The translations under genes and the position numbers were made by a program. Positions 1-6,276 of a stretch of 9,308 nt of DNA are shown piece after piece (position 1 is the stretch's first letter; each line of letters opens with the position of its first letter). The notes beneath the pieces are model-generated. The model was not told the DNA's origin, did not search any database, and saw nothing but the letters and a program-made list of their open reading frames with translations. Source of the stretch: JAGPUQ01 sp041594335. Lineage in GTDB: Bacteria; Pseudomonadota; Gammaproteobacteria; Pseudomonadales; Porticoccaceae. The stretch is taken from NCBI GenBank assembly GCA_041594335.1, contig JBFHML010000072.1, positions 1-9,308 on the forward strand, given 5' to 3'.

Positions 1-963
1 GTCCAATTTGCGCACTTCTTCGCGCCAACCGGATACCTGCCGCTCCCGTTCCTCGCGGCTTTCCGCAAGCATTCTCCGGAGCGCTGCGCATTGCGCATCC
101 CGCAGGGAGAACACCTGTTGCGCATCCTCGCCGCCCCTGCCGACACGCAACAGGTCCACGCGTGCGCGCAACCCTTGTAGCGGATCTTCCCGAATAAAGG
201 CCGCGACCAGGCTCGGGTATTCGGGATGCAGCTCGACCATCACCTGCTCGGCAATTTGCGTGCGCCGCAATCGGTCCGCACCGAAGCTAACCGACCCTTG
301 ATGGTAAACAAATACATCTGCCGCAATGACATTGCGCCAGCCGGCCTTGGCAACTCGCCGGCAAAAATCACACTCTTCGCCATAGCCAGCGCCAAAACGC
401 TCCACATCAAATGGACCGACTTCCGCCCAGGCTGCACGGCGGATATAAAGGCAAAACCCGACGCCGGTAGGCAAATCCAGACACAAACCCGCGTTCGCCT
501 CGGCAAACAGCGCATCCATAGCGGCCACACCGGGCCCGACCGCCACCTCGCTTCCCGACTCCGGCCATGGATAACTGCAGATCGAGCCATTGTTTGAAAA
601 TGGGGTGACGGTCGCGATACGCGGATCGCTGGCCGCACAGGCCAGCAGACGATCCAGCCAGTCACCGGCAACCTCGGTATCATTGTTGAGCAACACGACA
701 TCCCGCTCAGGATGCAAGGCCATTGCCCCGTTGACCGTAGCGACAAAACCCCGATTTTCGTCATTGCGGTGGAGGGTAATCCTGCCGGCCCTAGCCAGTT
801 CGTCCAGCCAGGCGACAAGCTCCGGCTCCGGGCTGGCATCATCCACTACGATCAGCTCGCAAGCGGCGAGGTTGCGGCAGGCAAGCGCGGATTCCAGGCA
901 CCTTCGGGTTGCCGTGAAGCCCCGATACACCGGAATGATGATGTCGATAGGTGCGCTATCCAA
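1..963 (-). CDS. Family 2 glycosyltransferase, partial (C-terminus beyond left edge)
   Basis: The minus frame is open from a stop at 985-987 down to base 1, giving 321 codons with no stop. Its N-terminus, DIIIPVYRG (residues 7-15), is the classic GT2 opening strand. It is followed by VVDDAS (39-44), the nucleotide-binding Asp pair, and LLNNDTE (91-97), which holds the DXD-like metal site at Asp95. The acidic GEECDF segment (195-200) and VYHQGSVSFG (219-228) are typical of GT2 enzymes that build O-antigen or rhamnan-type chains. The role would be transfer of a nucleotide-activated sugar to a growing glycan on the cytoplasmic face; donor and linkage cannot be read from sequence. After about residue 260 comes a charged, Arg/Glu-rich helical stretch, possibly a coiled coil leading to a further domain outside the window. 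No ATG or GTG lies between the upstream stop and the first GT2 strand. TTG at 961-963, with AAGGGGG just before it, is therefore the likely start. It lies 96 bases downstream of the acyltransferase gene. Confidence 0.9.
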   Translation of the reverse strand, partial: MDSAPIDIIIPVYRGFTATRRCLESALACRNLAACELIVVDDASPEPELVAWLDELARAGRITLHRNDENRGFVATVNGAMALHPERDVVLLNNDTEVAGDWLDRLLACAASDPRIATVTPFSNNGSICSYPWPESGSEVAVGPGVAAMDALFAEANAGLCLDLPTGVGFCLYIRRAAWAEVGPFDVERFGAGYGEECDFCRRVAKAGWRNVIAADVFVYHQGSVSFGADRLRRTQIAEQVMVELHPEYPSLVAAFIREDPLQGLRARVDLLRVGRGGEDAQQVFSLRDAQCAALRRMLAESREERERQVSGWREEVRKLD

Positions 964-967
964 CCAG

Positions 968-974
968 CCCCCTT
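968..974 (-). promoter_or_regulatory. Shine-Dalgarno that supports a TTG start
   Basis: The minus strand reads AAGGGGG, then four bases, then TTG at 963-961. This is the only purine-rich site placed to serve the glycosyltransferase. No ATG or GTG in that frame lies between the stop at 985-987 and the first conserved strand, so the site decides the start. Confidence 0.6.
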
Positions 975-982
975 CGGAGACA

Positions 983-1007
983 CGTTACAACGCCCGGCAT
1001 TGTAACG
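983..1007 (-). repeat. Perfect 8-bp inverted repeat upstream of the glycosyltransferase
   Basis: The arms CGTTACAA (983-990) and TTGTAACG (1000-1007) are perfect reverse complements around a 9-base spacer. The repeat lies in the 96-base gap between the acyltransferase and the glycosyltransferase, and ends 8 bases before the Shine-Dalgarno of the latter. There is no U-run on either side, so it is not a convincing intrinsic terminator. It could be an RNA hairpin that affects processing or translation of the downstream gene, or a dimeric operator. Function is inference only. Confidence 0.5.
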
Positions 1008-1059
1008 GCGCTGCGCGGCCGCGGGACCACAGTCACCCTCCCACCGCCGAGAGCGCGTA

Positions 1060-2253
1060 TCAGCGCGCGATGCCCGCAAGCGACATCGGCGGCGCCTTAC
1101 CGTTACGCATCCACCGGCGCACCCTGAGGATCACCGGCTGTTCTACCAGATGCCACGAAAGTGCCGCGGCCATCACCGCTCCCCCCGTGCAGCTCAGCAA
1201 AAGCCAGGGTAATACATAGCCCTCGACAAACACGCCGGAAGAGCCAATCCAACGCAAGATCGGATTGTGCCACAGGTAGATGCCATAGCTGATCACCCCG
1301 AGATAGTGGACGACGGGGTTCGCCAACAGACAGCGCAACAGCCTGGATCCGGACGCTGCCCCGACTACCACAGCCGCGATCGCGGCACAGAACAGCGGGG
1401 TCCACAGAAAGGTGAGCGGCGCAAGCGTCCAATAGGCGCGATAACCAAAGTGCATCCAGTAGAGAAGGCTCCCGGCGCACAACAGGCCCGATACCGCGAG
1501 GACTTCGGAACGGGACGATCGCTCTTTGAGCCAAGCGCTCACGGAAGGATGTTGCCACAACACCGCAGCTGCCACCCCCAACGCAAACGAATCCATCGAA
1601 CCCGGGAACTGGTAGCCCAGCAGAAATCGCTGACCGGGCGCCATATCGGCCGCCCACACCTGGATCGTCAACCAACGCCAGGCCACCATCACCGCCAGCG
1701 CCCCCCCCAACGCCACTACGGCGCCCCAGCGGCGTAACGCCAGCATCCATAGCGGCAACGCCACATAAAAGGAAAACTCGATCGGCAAGGTCCACCAGAC
1801 ATCATTGAGCATCGGCACGCCCAACGGCCCAGGCACAAACATCATGCCCAGATAACCCAGCCCCTCGCCGAGACCACCGATCGCCATCTGCCCGTCCAGG
1901 TACCAGATCAGCAACACCAGCAGCCCTAATTGCAGATAATAGCCAGGCACAACCCGGGCACAGCGTCGGGCCAGGTACGGGAGAGTGGGCGGCCGCGCAC
2001 CACGCGCCGCGCACCAATCCACGAAGGGCAGTGCCAGAAGAAAGCCGGACAACACGAAAAAGACCTGTACCCCAGCCCATCCAATACTGAAAAACGGCGT
2101 GAAATCCAACGTCACACCGCCCAACTCCACCAACATTCGGCGCGGGCCAGAAGCTCCCCAAACATGAAACAACAATACCCACAGCGCCGCGAAGCCGCGC
2201 AGGCCAGTGAGCGCCGCGATCTCCGTCTGCGATCTGACGCCGGCATCGGTCAT
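1060..2253 (-). CDS. Acyltransferase-3 family membrane O-acyltransferase
   Basis: This 397-residue integral membrane protein belongs to the OafA/YrhL-type acyltransferase-3 family. The family moves acyl groups, often acetyl, onto sugars of O-antigen, capsule or other glycans at the inner membrane. Seen here: the opening LTGLRGFAALWVLLFHV (15-31) with the conserved catalytic-type His30; GVQVFFVLSGFLLALPF (61-77); the RRCARVVPGYY segment (96-106); WWTLPIEFSFYVALP (153-167) with Glu159; and the late YLGVISYGIYLWHNP motif. About ten hydrophobic segments follow each other, and the length is usual for the membrane domain alone, with no fused SGNH domain. The start codon lies only three bases after the stop of the methyltransferase/kinase-like gene (TGA-TCG-ATG), which suggests translational coupling. 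The Shine-Dalgarno is weak (GGGGG). Context suggests O-acylation of the polysaccharide exported by the neighbouring Wzm/Wzt; the acyl group and acceptor are unknown. Confidence 0.9.
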   Translation of the reverse strand: MTDAGVRSQTEIAALTGLRGFAALWVLLFHVWGASGPRRMLVELGGVTLDFTPFFSIGWAGVQVFFVLSGFLLALPFVDWCAARGARPPTLPYLARRCARVVPGYYLQLGLLVLLIWYLDGQMAIGGLGEGLGYLGMMFVPGPLGVPMLNDVWWTLPIEFSFYVALPLWMLALRRWGAVVALGGALAVMVAWRWLTIQVWAADMAPGQRFLLGYQFPGSMDSFALGVAAAVLWQHPSVSAWLKERSSRSEVLAVSGLLCAGSLLYWMHFGYRAYWTLAPLTFLWTPLFCAAIAAVVVGAASGSRLLRCLLANPVVHYLGVISYGIYLWHNPILRWIGSSGVFVEGYVLPWLLLSCTGGAVMAAALSWHLVEQPVILRVRRWMRNGKAPPMSLAGIAR

Positions 2254-2256
2254 CGA

Positions 2257-3990
2257 TCAGCCCCCGCGGACTGGCAACGAGTGCAACAGCAACTCCCCAA
2301 AACCAATCCAGGAGCCCCCATGAACCCATTCTTGAAAACGCCGCTCGGCAGCATGGCAGCGCTCCAGATCTGCGACACTCACCCGATGACCACAGGCTTC
2401 CGCCACCTGCAAAAATAGGGTTCCTAAATCGATAGCCTGGGCGCGCGCCGGCGCCGCACAGCTGGCCACCCCCAGCAGCGCCAACATGACGCCGCGGTAG
2501 AACAGGTGGCCAAATTCCACCCCCGCCTCCAGCTCCCACTCCAGATCGATAAAAGTCCCCTGCTCTCCCGAGACCACCAAATTGCGCGGTACCGCGTCCA
2601 CGAACCGACCTGGGAGCTGGTCATGCCAACCGAACTCGCTCGCGACCAGCTCCGTCACCTTCGCCAGATGCGACAGCCAAGCGCTACACCATTGGCCAAT
2701 TTCGGCGGCACACCAGCCGGGCTCATTGAGCAGCTCCAACAACCGCCCCTGCCACAAAACGCCCGGCACGAAATCCACGTCCTCCAGATGCTGTCGCAAT
2801 GGCGAAGGCGGCGGGACAGCCGGGCTTAAATTCCGGGCCACCACTCGCCATCTAGCCGCGGCCACGGAACTGCGCCCGCGCCACCACCGGCGCGCGGCCG
2901 GCGCTACGCGGCAAACTGCCAGCTCCTTGGCAAAAGCCGGATGTCGTTCCGATGCATAGTGGTGTGCGAGAGCCGTGGCCGGCGGCAGCACCTCCGCAGT
3001 CGGTGCCGCAGCCACCAGCAAAGAGTTGGCCAGCTCACCCCCCAAGCCGTTGCGCAGCACCGCGCGCCACGCCTGTTCCAGCGAAAAATTCCAGGTCACC
3101 GGCTGTTGTGGATCGGCTGCCACCGAAGCCTCGACCATCGGGCTCAGATCGCGGGCGCATCGCCCTTTCATGGCAGATTCGGAAAGTATCACGGTCGGCA
3201 GTTTGTAATCCGGGAAAGGAAACCACCACCGCGCCGATCCCAGACCGGCTGTCGATAACCGCGCCTCCAGCTCGGCTCGACCAAAAGTCACCACTCCGTC
3301 GGGCCGGTAACGATCCTCGATACCGAACATCGGAGTGGCCTCGTGATCCTCGGCACTGCCCGCAAAATACTTCAGTCCCAGTTGGTTTTCGATGGCCAAC
3401 AACAGCACCCCCGCCCGGTTCAGCAGCTGTCCAACCCGCGCCAACATGCCATCGACGGCGTCGTGCCCGGGCGGCGCCAAGAAAAACAACCGCGCATACT
3501 CCAGCACGCCGACCAAGGTCACCGTATCGAACGCCTGTGCGGGTCGAAATCGCTGCAAGGTGTCGGCCACAACCGTGACGTTGGCAAGATCCGCGCAGCG
3601 CGCTGCTGCTACTGCCGCCCGGCGGGGACTACCCTCCAACGCAATGACTTGAGCCCCACATTCGCCCAGATAGCGCGTCAATGCCCCGCAGCCGGCACCG
3701 ATTTCGAGGACCGAGCGCCCCGGCAGCCAGCGCGCAAAAGGCCGCAACAGATTGGCACGCCGAGCGCTCAGGTGATAACGGCTCGGCCAGTCGTGGATAG
3801 CGGCCTGTAATTCGGGGGAGAGCACACTGCGATCCGCCACGGCGCGCACCCGAGACAGCAACGCCGCTTCGACTGCCTCGCCATCGCTATACGCGAATTC
3901 GGAGGCTTTGCCTACGGGGAGCCAGCAGTGCGTATCGGCATCCCGACGATAACCGGCCTGTGTCAACCAGGACGCAGGATCAGCAGTCAT
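2257..3990 (-). CDS. SAM methyltransferase with C-terminal kinase-like domain, candidate chain-terminating enzyme
   Basis: This is a 577-residue cytoplasmic protein. Residues 93-168 form a class I SAM-binding core: SVLEIGAGCGALTRYLGE (motif I), acidic Glu119 at the end of strand 2, and LVGVLEYARLFF (159-170). ENQLGLKYFAG (201-211) and FPFPDYKLP (257-265) are characteristic of a methyltransferase family often found in surface-polysaccharide clusters. The C-terminal half is less conserved but contains FVDAVPRNLVV (463-473), with Asp465 and Asn470 at the five-residue spacing of an APH/choline-kinase catalytic loop. FIDLEWE (480-486) follows, with Asp482 at the DFG-like metal position. Lys355 is a possible ATP lysine; no clear glycine loop is seen. 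E. coli WbdD has the same domain order (methyltransferase then kinase) and caps O-antigen chains; homology here is inferred, not shown. ATG 3988-3990 is chosen because a strong purine-rich site precedes it and conserved sequence begins after it. The frame is open upstream to a GTG at 4116, which has no ribosome site. The gene abuts the acyltransferase gene. Confidence 0.82.
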   Translation of the reverse strand: MTADPASWLTQAGYRRDADTHCWLPVGKASEFAYSDGEAVEAALLSRVRAVADRSVLSPELQAAIHDWPSRYHLSARRANLLRPFARWLPGRSVLEIGAGCGALTRYLGECGAQVIALEGSPRRAAVAAARCADLANVTVVADTLQRFRPAQAFDTVTLVGVLEYARLFFLAPPGHDAVDGMLARVGQLLNRAGVLLLAIENQLGLKYFAGSAEDHEATPMFGIEDRYRPDGVVTFGRAELEARLSTAGLGSARWWFPFPDYKLPTVILSESAMKGRCARDLSPMVEASVAADPQQPVTWNFSLEQAWRAVLRNGLGGELANSLLVAAAPTAEVLPPATALAHHYASERHPAFAKELAVCRVAPAARRWWRGRSSVAAARWRVVARNLSPAVPPPSPLRQHLEDVDFVPGVLWQGRLLELLNEPGWCAAEIGQWCSAWLSHLAKVTELVASEFGWHDQLPGRFVDAVPRNLVVSGEQGTFIDLEWELEAGVEFGHLFYRGVMLALLGVASCAAPARAQAIDLGTLFLQVAEACGHRVSVADLERCHAAERRFQEWVHGGSWIGFGELLLHSLPVRGG

Positions 3991-4203
3991 TCCGCCCCTC
4001 TCCCCGCCGGCCCGACGCGATGGCTCGCCTCCCTCTCCAGTTGCTCGGCCTAGTTCCGGCCGATGCGACCCACCGGCAAACGCAATCGCGATCAGCAACG
4101 GTCGCGCACACCGCACGAAGCCTCAGCCGCAGGACGCTAGCGACAGTATCGCGCGGCGCCCCACGCCGCCGACGGAGCGGAATCTGAACGTCAGCCACTC
4201 CGC
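3991..4203. other. 213-base spacer between the two methyltransferase genes
   Basis: This is the longest gap in the polysaccharide gene set. It is very GC-rich and holds two short perfect inverted repeats: GCGGCG/CGCCGC at 4153-4158 and 4164-4169, and TCGGCC/GGCCGA at 4045-4050 and 4058-4063. Neither is followed by a U-run on the minus strand. I see no convincing -35/-10 pair and no ORF with a good ribosome site. It may hold a promoter or a processing site, or be decayed coding sequence. Confidence 0.35.
3995..4003 (-). promoter_or_regulatory. Shine-Dalgarno deciding the start of the methyltransferase/kinase-like gene
   Basis: The minus strand carries GGAGAGGGG four bases ahead of ATG 3990-3988. 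The alternative in-frame GTG at 4116 has no comparable site. This favours the shorter, 577-residue product. Confidence 0.6.
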
Positions 4204-4884
4204 TCACTTTTCGATCAGATAATAGGCGCTGCCACGATCTTCCAGGCGTGGGTTGCCGTCGAGTGTATTGAACAACGCGTCGACAATACGCCACCCCCGC
4301 CCGCGGATCATGCGGTCAAAAGACGCGCGCGAGAACCGATTACCCCAGTTCAAACCGGGCGCAGGGCGCTCGAAATAATCCAGCTCCTCGCGCGCCAACG
4401 AGACTACGGTCTGAACGATCAAATAATGGTTGGCCATCTCATAGGACTGGTTCAAAACACGTTCCGGATCATCGACATGGTAGAGCCCCCCCACATTCGC
4501 GACCACGTCAGCCCGCGCGCCTGGAGAGATATCTTCAATACGCGTGCGGTGGAAGGAAGTCTGCTCCAAGCCCAACAAATCACGCATCTGCTCAGCATGA
4601 GCCAGATGGCCCTCCCGGTCATCGTCATATCCGGTCGATGTCGCCGCGCCGAAATGCGCTGCCAGCAACGCATAGAACCCATCGGCGCAAAAAAGCTCCG
4701 CAAAGCTCCACGCCGTTTGCCCGCGGCAACGCAGACGCGCACAGGCCGTCAGCATGTAAGCCGCAATAACGGGAGCCTTCGCCTGCTGGTTCTGCGCATA
4801 GATGCCCGGCAATTGCTCGGTGGGTAAACCCAACCACGCAAAATCATGGTACAGCGGCCCAGGAGCTCTTTTTCCTTCATGCAT
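4204..4884 (-). CDS. SAM-dependent methyltransferase, small, with variant motif I
   Basis: This is a 226-residue soluble protein. Residues 61-72 read FAELFCADGFYA, which occupies the place of SAM motif I but lacks the usual GxGxG; this ELFCADGF variant occurs in some sugar-cluster methyltransferases. It is followed by GYDDD (85-89), with the acidic residue expected at the end of strand 2, then RIEDIS (115-120) and VVANVGGLYHVDDPERVL (127-144), a motif IV-like strand followed by an HVxDP-type helix start. The C-terminal part (NRFSRASFDRMIRGRGWRI) resembles the closing helix-strand unit of class I methyltransferases. The likely role is methylation of a sugar hydroxyl or a terminal group on the exported polysaccharide, inferred from its place between Wzt and the second methyltransferase. 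ATG 4882-4884 has an excellent Shine-Dalgarno (GGAGGAGGG, six bases away). The acceptor is unknown. Confidence 0.75.
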   Translation of the reverse strand: MHEGKRAPGPLYHDFAWLGLPTEQLPGIYAQNQQAKAPVIAAYMLTACARLRCRGQTAWSFAELFCADGFYALLAAHFGAATSTGYDDDREGHLAHAEQMRDLLGLEQTSFHRTRIEDISPGARADVVANVGGLYHVDDPERVLNQSYEMANHYLIVQTVVSLAREELDYFERPAPGLNWGNRFSRASFDRMIRGRGWRIVDALFNTLDGNPRLEDRGSAYYLIEK

Positions 4885-4890
4885 GTTGCG

Positions 4891-4899
4891 CCCTCCTCC
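4891..4899 (-). promoter_or_regulatory. Strong Shine-Dalgarno for the small methyltransferase
   Basis: The minus strand reads GGAGGAGGG, six bases upstream of ATG 4884-4882. It is one of the two best ribosome binding sites in the window. It fixes the start and suggests that this enzyme is translated more efficiently than its neighbours. Confidence 0.7.
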
Positions 4900-4962
4900 T
4901 CTCGGCCAACCACGGGGTCATCTCCCGGCCCACCGGCCATGGTCGCCCCCGATTTTTCCCGC

Positions 4963-5421
4963 TCAAAGCCGTCGCGCCACGGCTTGCAGATTGACTAAAC
5001 CAACCGCGCCGGAATCGTCGAGCACTTCAAAGTGCAGGCAATCGTACCTGCGGTCCAACGGCACCACCTCCTCGCCGCGTTCACTCGATACCCCAGCCGA
5101 GAGCAGATAACTGCCGGGTCCCAGATGCAATTGCAACTCAAAAACGATCCGAATCTCGGCACCTGCCGCAACCGCCAACGGCTCCGAATACACCGCAGCG
5201 TTCCGTGTGCTATTGCCAAACACTGTGACGCCATCCGGCGTCTTGATGAACAACCCAAAAACCGCATGGGGACACGCCTGCTCAAACCGAGCGCGCAGAC
5301 AGACCTCCACGACACTGCCAGACGCCAGACGGACGCTGTGGCGGTGTTCGCCGGCAAGGCCGATGCGCACGTCCTCCAATCGAGCCCCCCCCATCCCCCA
5401 CCGATACTCATTGGTGAAGTA
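4963..5421 (-). other. Wzt C-terminal carbohydrate-binding region (part of the Wzt-type gene)
   Basis: This sub-gene region encodes residues about 286-437 of the ATPase. It opens with the RWGMGGARLEDVRI pattern that marks the first strand of Wzt-C domains. It then alternates hydrophobic strands such as VVEVCLRARF and AVFGLFIKTPDGVTVFG, and ends with a GxYLLSAGVS strand. In characterised systems this domain binds the modified terminal sugar and is specific to its own glycan. Its presence argues for chain-end recognition rather than the cap-independent route used by short Wzt proteins. Confidence 0.75.
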
Positions 5422-6276
5422 GCCCGGGCGCTGCTCAAGGGTCATCGCCTGCTCCTGGGGAGACTCCGTCGGTGCCGCCGAAGCGCAGGCCTCGGCCCCA
5501 CAGCGGCCACGTGATCCGGCGGTCCGCTCGGCACCCAGCATCAGATCCAAGTATTGGTTCGCCACGATGCGTGGCTCCCCATCCGCAACCAGGCGCCCAC
5601 CTTCTAACAGCAGTGCGCGACTGCAATGCCGCACGACCTGCTCAGTGGAATGGGTAACCAACAGCACCGTCCGCCCTCGCGCAACCAGCTCTTCAAACCG
5701 CCGAAAGCACTTGGTCTGAAATTGGATGTCGCCAACGGCGAGCGCCTCATCAATGACGAGAACATCCGGATCCACACAGGAAGCCACTGCGAACGCGAGG
5801 CGGACGTACATCCCCGAAGAATAGAGCTTGACTTGGCGATCGATGAAATCCCCTATCTCGGCAAAAGCCTCGATCTCCGCCATCCGCGCGTCGATCTCGC
5901 GATCGGACAACCCCAAGATGGTCGCATTAATGCGCACATTCTCGCGGCCAGTAAACTCTGGATTGAAACCCGCACCGAGCTCCAACAGGGCCGCCAAGCG
6001 GCCGTTGACGCTCACCTCCCCGGCCGTTGGCTGCAGCACGCCACTGAGAATCTGCAGCAGGGTGGATTTGCCAGAGCCGTTGCGGCCCAGGATACCCAGC
6101 ACCTCCCCTGGCGCGACCTGGAAGTCCAAGCTCCGCAAAGCGCTGTGCACTTGATAACGTGGCCGGCGGCTGAAGAATTGCAGGAAGCGATCCCTCGGGG
6201 TAGAGAAAATCCGGTAGTCTTTGCTCAGCCCACGCACCACGACCGCGTGGCGGCTCGACGGGTCCTCACAACGCAT
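4963..6276 (-). CDS. wzt: Polysaccharide ABC exporter ATPase with C-terminal glycan-binding domain (Wzt type)
   Basis: This is a 437-residue nucleotide-binding subunit that powers export of an undecaprenyl-linked polysaccharide across the inner membrane. Residues 11-245 are the ABC domain: Walker A GRNGSGKS (64-71), signature YSSGM (152-156), Walker B VLVIDEAL (172-179) with Glu177, and switch His209. GAGFNPEFTGRENVRIN (101-117) is the usual hallmark of the Wzt/TagH branch. A variable linker (about 250-285) leads to a beta-rich C-terminal region (about 286-437) that begins NEYRWGMGGARLEDVRI. This fits the Wzt-C carbohydrate-binding fold, which in E. coli O8/O9a reads the capped non-reducing end. 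The ATG at 6274-6276 overlaps the permease gene by 11 bases. ATG at 6288, four codons earlier, is possible, but its purine tract abuts the codon. The ORF upstream of these starts shows no conserved sequence. The pair is clearly co-translated with wzm. Confidence 0.93.
   Translation of the reverse strand: MRCEDPSSRHAVVVRGLSKDYRIFSTPRDRFLQFFSRRPRYQVHSALRSLDFQVAPGEVLGILGRNGSGKSTLLQILSGVLQPTAGEVSVNGRLAALLELGAGFNPEFTGRENVRINATILGLSDREIDARMAEIEAFAEIGDFIDRQVKLYSSGMYVRLAFAVASCVDPDVLVIDEALAVGDIQFQTKCFRRFEELVARGRTVLLVTHSTEQVVRHCSRALLLEGGRLVADGEPRIVANQYLDLMLGAERTAGSRGRCGAEACASAAPTESPQEQAMTLEQRPGYFTNEYRWGMGGARLEDVRIGLAGEHRHSVRLASGSVVEVCLRARFEQACPHAVFGLFIKTPDGVTVFGNSTRNAAVYSEPLAVAAGAEIRIVFELQLHLGPGSYLLSAGVSSERGEEVVPLDRRYDCLHFEVLDDSGAVGLVNLQAVARRL

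Noticed and set aside
240..842. A 200-codon minus-strand ORF beginning MMPARSRS
   Set aside because: It lies in a different frame across the glycosyltransferase gene. The frame that starts at 963 carries all GT2 motifs, while this one has none and a composition typical of GC-rich shadows.
992..1006. Similarity between the spacer and arm of the 983-1007 repeat and the terminator stem near 8231-8245 (GCCCGGCATTGTAAC versus GCCCGCATTGTAAAC)
   Set aside because: The match is about 14 bases with small gaps, and the two sites fold differently. It is too short to call a dispersed repeat without a genome-wide count.
1103..1795. A 230-codon minus-strand ORF inside the acyltransferase gene
   Set aside because: It is out of frame with the conserved acyltransferase-3 protein and shows only Gly/Val/Arg-rich low-complexity sequence.
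1802..2539. A 245-codon minus-strand ORF, Gly/Trp/Arg-rich
   Set aside because: It spans the junction of the acyltransferase and methyltransferase genes out of frame with both. Its composition is that of a shadow frame.
3980..4294. A 104-codon minus-strand ORF covering the spacer between the methyltransferases
   Set aside because: It is Arg-rich, overlaps the end of one gene and the start of the next, and lacks a ribosome site. I could not support it as a gene.
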